From positions 38,812 to 102,811 of the forward strand of contig PYST01000120.1 of the NCBI GenBank assembly GCA_003049485.1: a stretch of 64,000 nt of DNA. Reading direction: 5' to 3'. The position numbers were made by a program, and so were the translations under genes. Positions 41,901 to 53,757 of the stretch are shown piece after piece. Source of the DNA: Ophioceras dolichostomum (taxonomy: Eukaryota; Ascomycota; Sordariomycetes; Magnaporthales; Ophioceraceae). The notes under the pieces were generated by a model, which had not been told where the DNA came from, did no database searches, and worked only from the letters and a program-made list of their open reading frames with translations. Position 1 is the first letter of the stretch. Each line of letters opens with the position of its first letter.

Positions 41901-44900
41901 GACGGACAGGCAGTCTTGTGGGATCTTACCCGGATTGAAGGGTCATCTTGGAGGACTTGCTTTTCTTGGACTTTTGGAAACGAATGCATTGTTAGACGCG
42001 AGCATTGACGTTGAAGAGACGAGGCTGAGGCTCGCTGGCTGGTTCGATACTGGCCCGCCGGCTGGCCGAAGTTTTGTTTCCCACTAAGACGTAAGTATGT
42101 CACTAGCGCCGGAGTCATTGGAAGTTTAGTGCTCTGTACAGTATTTGGTTTCGAAAAGGTCTGGAAAACTGCCAACTGCCAACCGGCTTGCCTGTGGTCG
42201 TCCCTTGCGATCTCAAATTTCGTGGTGATGATGCGACGAGTGACGATTGATGAGTGATGATGACGCACGCCCACATTCGCGCCGATCCGTGCATTTGAAA
42301 AGCTGTGAAAAGCTTCATGAAAACTGCATTTTCTGGACTAGAATCGGAGATTCCAACGCCCAAATGTGCAGATATGCAGGAACGATCTTGAGAATCGTAC
42401 CTGGAAAATATGCAGCCATCTTTAAACCTGCCGTTTGGGTGGTCGAGCTAGATTCGACTTGATGGCTCGGAGAGAGCCGCGAACTCGCAGCTGGTGGCCA
42501 GCCAATCATTGTAGGGATCCGAACTGCCGCACCATGACAGGGGAATAAATAGGGGGCCAAAAAGGAGACCGCCTGTTCTGAAAGGTAACATCTTCCTGTC
42601 GGTTCTTCCAAATTCCCCAAAAAATTATAGAATACACGGGTCTGGCTGGATCTGGATGCCCGTGTAGCCACACCTTGGTGGGATAGAATGAAGCTGGTGT
42701 CAACAGGCCAGGGTCGAAATAAGCTTAAAATCGCCAACTGGGACCAAGCCTGCTCCAACATTTTGATTGATCGTGTTCGTCAATAAATCACCTACACATC
42801 CGCCCGCTCTTCCGCTCGCGCCCTCCTTCCATCTCGCCTGGTCTTTCCCGTGAGCCGTCACTATGGAGGGCGGGCCTAGAAGTTCTGGACGAGAGGGAGT
42901 GCTGTCATCCCGTCGAGCCCGTGTCGTGTTCTGGTCGCATCAATGTCCATGTAATTGATCCGAGCTCGCAAAATTGCTGATCAATGCATGCCGGCCGGGC
43001 GCTCTCGTCAACAGAATGGCGATGGTTCCCTGGTTTCTCGTCGGTCCGAATGAGCCTAGATCGTCAGCGATCTTCATTCAGCATGGGAGAAAGCCGAGCG
43101 ACCCGGCCGGCAATCGATGGCTTGCTCGCTTGAAGTTGTCGGTCGGACTTTCCCCGCAAGATGCAAATCATCGAACGTTACTGTTATGTTCTGTTGGTGC
43201 GTGTCGGTGACTCGGTGTGCGCTGCTGTGTCGCTGTCGTCGTCATCATGACAAAGATCGGGAGAAAAAATCCCGCTGGCCGGTTCCTTCTGGCCAGCTTC
43301 AGCTCCTTTCTACGGGTGCCGATCTTGGTATCTCCATCGATTTGTGGGCACAGAGACAGAGCACAGAGCACGGAGCACAGGCACTACGGTGGTCTGCTCT
43401 GCGAGAAGAAACGGTGAAAGACAGACACTTCAGCTGTCCGGGAGCATCACAGGATACACGTGGCTGGCTGGCTGGTCAGTGGCGAGGAGGAGAAAGTCCA
43501 GCAGTGCGAGCTGTGCTCGTCGTCGTCTGTGGTGTCAGGTGTCGCCACCGTTGATCGAAACATTTCACAGCCGATTGAATGCCGAGGCAGGCTGAGAGCG
43601 CTGGGCGAAAGCTGGGCGCTGGGCAGGAGCTGCTGTGCAGTGGGCCGGCTGAGGCCGGCTGTCAGGCTAGCTGGTGGGTGCTAGCATTTAGCGTTGGCAA
43701 ATGTGGTGGACAGCGACGGAGAGTCTGCTCCTGCTTCTTTTCTGCTCCCAGAAAACAAGAGAAGGCGCCAGGCGCATTGAAACACTTGAAGAAAAGCAGG
43801 GCTTTCTAGTGCAACCACCACCAGCACACCAAACTGCTCGGCTGGTCGTGAGCTTTTTGAGAAGAATTCACTTTCCCCGATATCCCATCCCGCGGTGTCT
43901 CCCGCTTCCCGATATGTGGCAGGGTGTTTGGTGGGCGAGGAACTTTATTGGGAGGAGGGAGAGAGTGCATTGCCGTTCGTCCCTTTTTTATCGCCACAAA
44001 TGATGCGATCCTGCGGCTGAAACATTCAGCAGTGGGCGTTCGTTGGCGCCCACACCTGCCAAGAATGGGGAGGTGTCTTGGTGGTTGGCCCTCGCCGCTC
44101 CGCCTGACTTGACTTGCACCTGTTGCCCCCCTTTTTTTGCATCATGTTTTCTCTTCTGAGCCTTCGAGTTCCCTCCCGTCTGGCTGGCATGCAACCGCCT
44201 GACGTTGGACGGCCGAAGAAAGCAAGCAAGAAGCAATGGCAAGGGGGGCGGGCAGGAACGGCTTGCGATGCTTTGGAATGTATTGCATTCCATTTTGCAC
44301 TGCGTTTTTTCTTCGAACGGACCTGGCAGCTGAGAGTGCACCGTCTCGTAACGTCCGTTTTTGGACATTCGATGTTGTATCGTCGACGCCATTGATGGAA
44401 AGCAGGAGGGAGGGGCCAGCAGGGGGGACAGATTTTCAGCCGGGCCACGCATGCAATTGCGGCGGCGTTGCTGTTGCCCTCCCACACCACATGCATGGCT
44501 TGGGAGCTTGGCTCCTTGGTGCTCGCTAGCGCGTTTCCTCCCAGCTCCTCCATTCCACTTTGTCAATGCCCATCTCGTTTTCTCTTCTCTTTATTGTTCC
44601 CTGATTTTTCTGGCTATAATAATTTCTCTTTCCGTTGAGCCGCATGCATCGGATCGACGCAGGTTGACGTCGTTCCCTGTCTTCTCATCCCCCTTTTTTG
44701 TTTTGTCCCCGACGTTCGTTTTTATTAATATTGCTAGATCTTCTGTCTTGTTTTCGCCCCTTGTATCTATTGCCGTCGGTTGCTGTTGGTCGCACTTCAT
44801 CACAGTGGCGGGCCGTATGCTTCCTGTTTCAAAATAATTCGAAATCGAACAAAAAGGGAGGGACATCGGGGACGGCGGTGCTCGACACTTATGTCTTGAA

Positions 44901-44958
44901 GAGCCTCAGCCGGCGTACGCGCTTGTTTCGGAAAGGCCCGTCGGCCTGCTCCCGAAGA
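41901..44958. other. Intergenic region upstream of aspartyl protease
   Basis: 3.1 kb without a recognisable gene. The final 400 bp (44540-44770) are T/C-rich, as in a promoter and leader. The frame of the protease is open back to about 44698, but that part looks like translated leader, not protein. Confidence 0.55.
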
Positions 44959-46739
44959 ATGACGACACAGGTGCAGTCGGGGCTGCATTGGCGGCGCCTG
45001 TTGACGCTTGCGCTCGCAGCGGCGACGGCGGCCGTGGCGCCCGCAGCAGGGTTCAGTATCAACCCCGGTGCGGCCGCGCGAGCCGCACCACCAGCACCAG
45101 AGGACCCAGCCCTCGCGGGCCCAGTAGTCGCATCCGCACGCCCGCTCGTCGCCGTCCGGAGAAACTCTCAATATCTGGGCCGACGCACAGTGACGGCGGG
45201 CGATGCGACGGTAGGCGATGGCTTCGTCCGGTTCCCCGTTCACGGCTTCGACATGGACGCCCCCAACTCCGACGACAGCGCGGATGCCGCAATGGCACGG
45301 CTCAGGCGGATGAGCAAGCGGCAGGCTGAGGTCTCGGTGGCGAATATTGACTCGGGCACGATATACTCGATAAACCTGGGCATCGGTACGCCCCCACAAC
45401 CAGTCGAGGTTATCATCGACACGGGCTCGTCGGAGCTGTGGGTCAACCCGGATTGCTCGACCGCGGGCCCTAGTCGCCGCTTCTGCGCGTCGTTCCCCGT
45501 CTACGACCCGAACGATAGCAGCACCGTCCGCGACGCCCAGGCGAACGGATTCATCCAGTACGGCAAGGGTAATGTGACGATAAGGTACATAGCAGACCAC
45601 GTACAGCTCGGCGACGGTACTACGATCAATACGCAGATCTTCGGCTTGGCCACGGCCAGCAACGATATCCCGATGGGTATCCTCGGGCTGGGACCTAGGA
45701 TATCATCCAAGGCGGTGAATTATTCGTTCGTGCTCGACACCATGGCTACCCAGAAGCGTATCTCGAGCCGGGCTTTCAGCCTTGACCTGAGGAGTGTTGA
45801 CAACCCCAACGGTAGGTGAAAACGACGTCCCCTCCCTTCCTCTCCCCTCTCCGCTTCTAATCTCACCTTACCTGCTGTCGGGTGCCACATCTAAGGCCGG
45901 TCGACTAACACACATGACGATCATCAGGTGCCGTAATTTTCGGCGGTGTCGACACGGCCAAGTACATCGGCGCATTGGAGAAGATGCCCATAATCGACGC
46001 GGTTAACACTCCCCGCCGCGCGGATAGATATTACATCTACATGAACTCGCTCGCCCTCAACAACTCGGGCAACTCGACCACTCTCTTCACCAAGGCCTCC
46101 TCCAGCCCAGGGCAGCCCGTCTTCCTCGACAGCGGCGGCACCCTCTCCCGCCTGCCGACGGCCATGTTCCGCGCCCTCGGCAACGCCTTCCCAACAGCGC
46201 AGTACGACTCTAGAACGGGGTACTACCATGTTCCCTGCAGCGTCCGCGACCTCGTCGGGTCCGTCGACTTCGGCTTCGGCGGCAAGACGATCCGCGTCAA
46301 CTACGGCGACTTCATCTGGCAGGCGGGCCTATCCCAGTGCGTCCTAGGCGTGTTACCGGAAGACAGCGAGCCGGTGTTGGGCGCCAGCTTCCTGCGTGCC
46401 GCGTACGTGGTGTACGACCAGGACAACCGAAACCTGCACCTCGCGCAGGCGGCGAACTGCGGCGCGAAGGTGGTCTCCATCTCCGCCGGGGCGGACGCGG
46501 TGCCCTCCAGCACGGGGCTGTGCACCGCGACGGGCAGTGCGACGACGGCCACGACGACGAGGTCGGCCTCGGCGACGGACGCGCAGCCGTGCACGAACTG
46601 CGAGGGCGACGTCACGGTCACCGTGACGGGGGCCGCGACGCCAGCGGCCACAGGGACTAATGGGAATGGGGCTGGGAAAGCTACCATTCCGGGTCTGGGG
46701 CTGCTCGTTGCGGCGTTGTTGTTCAGCGTGGTGCTGTAA
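44959..46739 (+). CDS. GPI-anchored aspartyl protease (yapsin-like), two exons
   Basis: CDS = join(44959..45811,45928..46739), 554 residues. The start MTTQVQSGLHWRRLLTLALA gives a signal peptide; the open frame farther upstream would bury it. A propeptide ends at a dibasic KR (residues 120-121), a Kex2-type site just before the mature domain. The pepsin fold follows, with IIDTGSSELWV (D154) and FLDSGGTLSRLP (D352) as the two catalytic aspartates, and the flap region between. The intron (GTAGGT ... CATCAG, 116 bp) joins in phase to give NGAVIFGGVDTAKY, a well-conserved segment of fungal pepsins. After about residue 490 the chain is Ser/Thr/Ala-rich. It ends in a GPI signal: small residues, then GLGLLVAALLFSVVL. 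The likely site is the plasma membrane or wall, processing surface proteins. Confidence 0.93.
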
Positions 46740-47872
46740 TGCACTACAGGACATTATACTGGAGGAGGCCCTGGCTACCTATATATCCCCTCGTCGGGGG
46801 ACAAGACTTATTGCATTTAAACATCTTTCATGAGATACCACTAGCACATATGTATTACGAGAGCATCATTTTGGACAGGAAGAGGAGGAGGACGAGGCGG
46901 AAGAAGAGCCTGGATACCTACATGGCATGAAATAACGTTGTACAGCGATGATGAGAACGAGGTCTGGTCGTCCTCCTCATCATCAGCATGAGTAGCACAT
47001 CATCACTTGGAAATTATTAGTAGTGTAATTAGCAACTAGGGATCAATTACTCCCACCCGACACGACCAACGCGCACGAAGGTGTCGCGCCCGCACTTGGA
47101 TGGATGGATATCGGAGGTTTCTAGCTCTGCGATGCCAGATAACTTGGTGGAAGCCATCTACCAGTGTGCTCGCTGCCTTGCGCCTGGCCTCGCGTCTGGC
47201 CCTGCCTGCACTTGGCCTTCCGCTCGCCGGCCTCACGACACCAAGCTATCGCAGCATCGTCTCCATCCCCTCAACTGATCTTTTTGTGGCATGTGGTGGG
47301 GGCTACAAATGCCTCAAATGGTGAAACCTGTAACTGTCGGATGCATCGCCTCCCCCCTGCATTTGGATCCTTTGGGTGGGGAGGCGTGATCCTGCTTGCG
47401 CCTGCGCCACATCGTTGCGGCGGATGCCGGAGAGAAATGTCATCGCGGTTCTTATTTGCGACACGTTTTGTTCTGGGCCTCCATTGATTAACTCGCTGAT
47501 TGGGCTACGTATTCCGTGGTACGAAACTGACCTGGGGATATGTAGACTGGGATGGTTGAACCGCCGGAGGATTGGAGGTGTGGCGTCGAACCCCGGACTC
47601 CGATTTTGCCGTTCCTTGAAGACAGCTCCGGATTTTGGCAACCACATCGGCTCGGGAGACCAGGTTTGAAGACGCCAGCAATTCCGCCGATCAGCCATTA
47701 AACCGCAATATATATACGGAACAACCACAATTAATACCAATGACAGAAATACAAACTAATACAACCTATAACACTTAAACGGCAAACAGCTTTTACGTGA
47801 TTACAAACAATGACGAGACGATAGTGGTTTCCCTCCTACAACCCAGGCCGGAACTCCTTTGATCTCAGCAAC
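46740..47872. other. Convergent intergenic region
   Basis: 1.1 kb between the aspartyl protease (+) and the alcohol dehydrogenase (-). It contains both 3' ends. No gene or strong repeat is seen. Confidence 0.6.
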
Positions 47873-49359
47873 TTAGTATTGACCGCTCCCCATCCCAGGC
47901 GACGTCTGTCCATTACCATTGGCATTCAGGGACAAGCGCTTCGTCGACATCTTCATACTCGCCAGCTTAGCGCTCAAAGCCGCCGATCCAGACGACAGGC
48001 GATTATTCGCACCCGCAGACCCCCGAGCCGCCTTCTCAAGCTTATAGCCGATCTCCTCGCGGTACTTCTCCACGTCCCAGGGGAAACGGATGCACACCTT
48101 GGACTCGAGGCGCTTATCCAGCCTCTCGTAGAAACGCGGCGCGCTCTCGATGCCGATCTCGGCCGACACCACGAAGCCCGGCTTAGCACGTCCGCTCTGG
48201 ATCAGATCCAGCAGGATGGGCACGTTGCGGCTGATGTCCTCGACGGAGACGGCGCCGCCGCGGATGGACAGCGTCTTCGTCCACATCTCGCTGGTCGGGA
48301 TTGACAGGTTCGGGTTCATCGTGCCGCCCCTGGGAGCGCCGGCCGAGGTGGGCACCACCGTGTAGGGGCCGATGAGGCCCAGACCGCCGTAGGGCCGCAG
48401 GCAGTGCACGGCCTCCTCGAGGATGTAGTTCTGCTGCGGCTTCAGGCTGCCGTTCAGGCACTCGATGCCGCAGCAATCGACCGCGCGGTGCACGCCCTCA
48501 GGATACTGGGCGAGGATCTGCTCCGAGGGCGAGGAGGCCGAGAAGTCGATGGGGATGCAGCCCATGGAGGCGGCCTGGCTGAGCCGGTCCTTGACGTAGT
48601 CGACCACAAACACCTTGGAGGCTCCCCTCAGGAGCGCAGAGTACGCGCACAGGAGGCCCACGGGCCCCGCGCCGAAGACGGCCACGGACTCGCCCGACCT
48701 GAAGCCGCTCCAGTCGAGCCCGCTCCACGCCGTGGGGAAGATGTCGCTGATCATGACGTAGTTGAAGTCGTCGATCGAGCTGAAGTCGACTTTGATGAGG
48801 GAGTTGTCCGCCAACGGGAAACGCACATATTCGGCTATTCATACAGTTGTGTAGAAATCCCATTTCAGTCAGTCAGTCAGTCAGTCACTGGGTCAGCGCC
48901 ACTTACTCTCTGTACACATCATCCCCGGGACCCAGAGAAGAAAAGAGGAGAAGCAAAACCCAGAAGGGAAAAAAACTCACCCTGCAGCCCCGGACCACCT
49001 TCGCCAAAAAAGTCACCGAACCCCAAGATCTCAGGCGGGTTGTTCTCCTTGTCGTCCGGGTTGAACTCCAAGCCATACGCCATGCCGATGACCTTGTCGC
49101 CGGGCTTGAGCGTGGACACGGCCTTTCCGACCTGGACGACGACGCCGACGCCCTCGTGGCCGATGATGTACGGCACGTTCTTGCCGCCCAGCGTGCCGTG
49201 GTACGTGTGCAGGTCGGAGCCGCAGACGGCGGACAAGGTCATGCGCAAGATGACGTCCTCCGGCTCCTGGATCTCGGGCATGGGCGCGTCGCGGACGGCC
49301 ATCTCGTAGAGCTTGCCCTCCCACATCACGGCGCGCATTGCTCGTCGGCCTGACTCCAT
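47873..49359 (-). CDS. Zinc-type alcohol dehydrogenase (formaldehyde/threonine dehydrogenase-like), two exons
   Basis: CDS = complement(join(47873..48834,48981..49359)), 446 residues. It is an MDR-family NAD(P)-dependent oxidoreductase. The start MESGRRAMRAVMWEGKLYEM has the usual first strand. C46 (AVCGSDLH), H68 and E69 (IIGHEG) are the catalytic zinc ligands and base positions. The Rossmann motif is AVFGAGPVGLL. The 146-bp intron (GTGAGT ... GAATAG) joins GPGLQ to AEYVRFPLADN in phase. The loop that carries four structural-zinc cysteines in classical ADHs is replaced here by an acidic cysteine-free loop (EFNPDDKENNPPEILGFGDF). The protein also has an unusual Ser/Asn/Gly-rich C-terminal tail of about 50 residues. 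The pattern is close to glutathione-independent formaldehyde dehydrogenase-like fungal ADHs. The substrate is unknown. It is divergent, across 4.4 kb, from the carboxylesterase. Confidence 0.92.
48866..48887. repeat. (GTCA)n repeat inside the dehydrogenase intron
   Basis: On the gene (-) strand this reads as tandem CTGA units, so it carries several overlapping CTGAC branch-point consensus sites 34 or more nt from the 3' splice site. Confidence 0.7.
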
Positions 49360-50254
49360 GTTGGGTGGGTGATGGCTGGTATTGTTGGGCTTGGGTTGGG
49401 GGTGTTAGTAGTGGTTTGAGGAGGTAGATCGAGGGAGAAAACGGTAGGCAGTTCCTGGTAGGGACTTGTTTGTGCTTGGTAAAGTAGTGGTGAGGACTGA
49501 GGATTTGGTTGGGAATGGCATGGTTATCCTGAAGAGAGCTCATCGCCCCGACTTTATATCACGGAAGAGCTTGCTCGGCGCGTATGCCTCGGAACTTCGC
49601 GATGAGCTATCTGTGAAGCGGGAGAATAAAAGCTGCGCGTCACAACTGAACATACTGACTGATCGCCAAGTGATCCACTCATTGTCAGCTGCTACGCTGA
49701 TGTGATACAGGATGCTGCCACCTCCATAGGTCAGGTAGCCATAGGATCCTCAAATCTCACCGACGAATCCTTCAGGGGAACCTCAGCCCTATGGCTCGGT
49801 CGATCGTTTCCCCAACACAGATTTTTAATCGAACACGGCGCGGCACTGATAGAATGCGACTAGAATGCAACATCATTGACTTACAAAGAATGTCCCAAAA
49901 GCATCCCCCCCTCTGGCCGGGTTACGGCAGGGGTTCACTGGGCTTAGCTTGATGACGTTGGAATATCTCCTACTTGACCACGGGACTCGATCCATGGGGC
50001 TGGGGACATCAATCGGGATACAATTCGGGAAACCGCCAATAGGAATACGGAATTGCTGTATGTCCGGACGTGTTAACTCCAGACCCGCGGAGACCGAAAT
50101 GGGTAAGTAGGAGAAGCAGAAGTAGTTTAACCCGAACATGTGCCATGCCAAACACGCACTTCATACTACCCTTATACTCTCAACTGTCGTTCTAGCAAGG
50201 ATGGAGAAGAATCTCGAGGATGAGCTGGGTTTCTATGAGGAAGGTTGGACTACC

Positions 50255-50264
50255 TACCTAGGTA
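50255..50264. repeat. TACCTAGGTA palindrome (dispersed intergenic motif)
   Basis: Perfect copy of the palindrome also seen at 6186-6195, again preceded by an extra TACC unit. Confidence 0.7.
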
Positions 50265-52377
50265 TCAAGCCTATGTTGTCAGAGTCTAGATGGGGGCGAC
50301 ATGAACTCCCTCACTGTTCTCCGGCTCAGCCGCTGAGCGGGACGAGTCGCCACTGCGCCCTGATGGAGAGGCTGTACTTCACCTCTTCCAGACGATCCTC
50401 TCCTGTCCTCTCCGCCTGTCATTGCCCTCTCCAATGTCTCAAGTCAGGTGTCCTGCTTCAAGGGGCTCTCCGGGCGGCTGGCTCTCTAATCCCTTGCCAT
50501 TCAACTCCGCAGCCACTTGTTAGAAACGGCGCACTTTTCGTTCTTTCTGATAAAGAGAATTATGAGCAAGGAGGAGAAGGCACGTCCATTGTCATGTCCC
50601 TGAATGGACCGGAGTTATCTGCTGCCCGTCCGCACCTTCCTGATTCCCCCCAGATGTGCACATGGGAAGGTGGCAGTAGTGAAACCTAACTTCTAATTTG
50701 GGTTCTGCCTCGAAGCATCGGAGAGGGGAAGTGAGTTCCACGACGGCACAATCGACTCAGAGACCTATCAGTTCAACATCAATTGCTCGTGTGTGATGGC
50801 GGCTAAGCGGGCACTCAAGATGCACGTTACGCTGAGATAGTCGCCCGCTTGGAGCGGTGTACAACGCACTGTCTCCTTTGCCTCTGGCGCGGTGCTAGAT
50901 CCCATCTCGTGCGCAAGACACGTGGGCCCTGGACCACGAGGGTAATTCACGTGTTCTTACTCATCAACGACAACAACTCAACTGCCGGCTCAACGACGGT
51001 ATAGAACGGCGTACCGCCCAGGCTAGTAGTTAGTCCATTGGAAGGCACCCAACAAACGCAGTATGTTTCCTCAACTCGCGATGTTCCATTATGTCTCGGT
51101 CAGACATACACATTCTTGTTGTTCGAGGGTTCGCTCCAACAGAGCGGTCGACATGGAGGCCAGGTTGAAGAGCGAGCGAGCAGTAGACGTGCCTGCGATC
51201 TACTGGCTTCTGGCCCTCGATACCTACCTCGCCAATCGCCACGAGCCTTGAACCTTAGCTCGGACAAAGTGAAAAGCTCAGAGGAGATGGAGAGAAGTAG
51301 TAAGAGGGTATGAGACATGGAGACCGCCGGGTAACCAGATAGAGCTGTGTGAGTGGCCGTCGGTGACCAGACGGCTGAACTCTACTCGCATCACACGGCC
51401 ATGGTTGCTCAGCCTGGTCTAAAGGGGTGACGTGGGCGGCTCTGGTGGAGGAAGCAAATAGGTGAGGAAGCTTTAGGAGGGAAACTCAGCCTTCACTGAA
51501 ATCAATGAAGTTTGAAACATCTTACGAACGCCTTAACCTAAGCTCAAAAGAGATAGGGAGTTAATGGAAGCCACTCAGCGTGAGACTTCCCCGCTGCCTT
51601 TCTCGAATATAATGTGAGGTTCTACAGCACCATCTTGATTCTCCCGCCAGCTCCCGTTATCGTCTCGCTTTATTTCTGCCAAGACTTTGGTTTGACTGAC
51701 AACACATCCACTGTTCCTCGTAGGCTGTATGTGGTCTGCTCTTTCTGTATCACCATGGCCAATTGGACTTCGCAGAGACGAAATGGTAGCGGGAGGGACA
51801 CATCCACGGCTTAAAACCCATGGCCCCAGCTCTTTGAAGCTTAATGCCACTGGTACGGTCTGTTATTGCTGAGGTTTTAGCATATACGACTGCATGATGA
51901 TGGCGGCCTCTATGGGCCTTCGGGTGCCTTTACTTATAGATAGGTAGGCCGTATGGCACCCCGAGAGAACAGAACGAATAACGCATCATCTCAGATTGCA
52001 TATTCCGCACATGGGAACCCTCACTAAGAAAATAACAGCGAGTGGCCCTGTAGGGAGGTATTTGAGTGATGCCATTACTCCACACCTACCGGAGCGGGTG
52101 GGCATAAAGGCTAGAGCCTAAACTGATGCCTTATCGTACCGTACCGTATAAAGTAGGTGTTGTCGTAGGAGATATACAATACATTAGAGACACCCCCCTT
52201 GGAGCAACGCGACCTCTATCCTAAGCTTCCGACCGGCGGGCCACCTGTTTCCTCCTCTGTCTTTGAAGTCTGGACTGCTGGCTGCATGAGACTGCTTGGC
52301 GCGTCGGTACAGCGGCTCTTGGCTGCCGCCGAGGCCCGGTCACCATGTTACACAGGAGGCAGGCTGGATTTGTAGTT

Positions 52378-52394
52378 TATATATATATATATAT
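52378..52394. repeat. (TA)n dinucleotide run
   Basis: Eight TA units in intergenic DNA. A simple microsatellite. Confidence 0.85.
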
Positions 52395-53709
52395 GTCTGG
52401 ACCCAAGTGAGCCATGCGGCCCCTGGCTCTCGCATCGCTGTGGCGTGCGCACGTCTCGCCTTGGCTCCAGTCACGGCACGCAGCACCTTGGTCAATTATA
52501 CCAAAGCTTTGCTACTGCGGGCGTGAAATTGAAGTTGGATTGTGGCGGTAGCCCGGGGGCTGGGGGTGGGGGATGGTCAAGGCTGATGATGATTGATGAT
52601 TGCTGCCTCTCTGGCTGCGTGACAATCATCATCGCTGGGCACGCTTGTCCGAACCGTGGAAGCACGCAGGCGCGTATCCAGTTCAGTAATTAACATTCGC
52701 TGATAGCTCTCGCAAGTCGCCGAAAATGGAGACACTTCCTTTTCCTGAACTCGAAGATGAAGCGGTGGAATCGGTGGTGACGGACACGCCAGAGACTGAC
52801 TTGTCGAGAACTTCGAGGTCCTCGCCGAGGTCGAGGTGGTGCGGATAGCGAGCAACAGATACGTTTTACGGCACCGAGACGGCGACTGGGCAGCTGGAGG
52901 ATGGATTCGCTTCTCTACCCCCTAAGAACGCCCCATCCCTACAAGTCTACAGAGTATGGCGGGGCCCTTTGGTTCGACAAAGTTCGCGCATAGCACGGTC
53001 ACACAAGGCATAAAGAGATATCTCCCCTGCTCGAAAGGCGGCCCCATGCAGGTAGCGAACCATGAAGTTGGAGGTGGGTGAGTGGGGACGGAGCCCTGCA
53101 TGTCCTGATGTCGTCGCCAGCTGCAAATGGGATGTCATTCGCTAAAACGACCGCCGGGGACGCACTATGTGGTACAAGGCGTGAGAGAAGCAGTGAGCGG
53201 TAGAAGCAAGCGGTAATGGCGGCTCGGGGCTTTCTTTTGGACAAGAAGGGGAATAGAAAAGCTATGGAAGCCGCGGTTTCCAACATACGGTGAAGGCGGC
53301 AACCTGAGCTCGGGAGCAGTGCAGGAAGCGGGGTGCATTCGGTGATTTAGGTGATGGAAGGAGCTAACCCACACGATGGAAGAAGCTCTGTGCGTGGGCG
53401 GTCTTGCTCAATCCGGCAGGAGAGTCGACCTGAACGGGTCAGCATCAGGTAAAACCCCACCCCCGCGTTCGACATCATCGCGGGACCGACGAAACGTGGT
53501 TCGGGAATAGCCGCGAATTACGAACTCCTTCACCTGCCGGAACGAGCTCAGAGATAAGGCTCGGCGCACTGTTACGGACATACGCTTCCGTCCTACCCGG
53601 GCCTCGACAGCCGCATGAGGGGTTTATGATGACGACGATGGGGATTTACCCGCAGCTATTAAACCAGAGTCCTTTGCTCCGGAGCCGTCGGAGGACAAAA
53701 GTCATCGAC

Positions 53710-53757
53710 ATGGCAAAGCCACCACCACCAGCCTGCGAGCACTCGGGCCCGGCATGA
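53710..53757 (+). promoter_or_regulatory. uORF overlapping the carboxylesterase start (ATGA)
   Basis: A 15-codon frame starts with ATG at 53710 (A at -3 and G at +4, a strong context) and ends in TGA at 53755-53757. The main start ATG is at 53754-53756, so the two share the ATGA arrangement. Ribosomes starting at the uORF would stop exactly on the main start. This could lower translation or couple it to reinitiation. It depends on the transcript starting upstream of 53710. Confidence 0.45.

Larger units (their letters stand above)
49360..53753. other. Long divergent intergenic region (dehydrogenase / carboxylesterase)
   Basis: 4.4 kb. Frames up to 183 codons (50138-50689, +) lack motifs and look random. 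It holds a TACCTAGGTA palindrome at 50255-50264, a (TA)n run at 52378-52394, and the esterase uORF at its end. No gene is called. Confidence 0.5.

Noticed and set aside
50138..50689. 183-codon + frame between the dehydrogenase and the esterase
   Set aside because: No motif, odd composition, and no support on either side.
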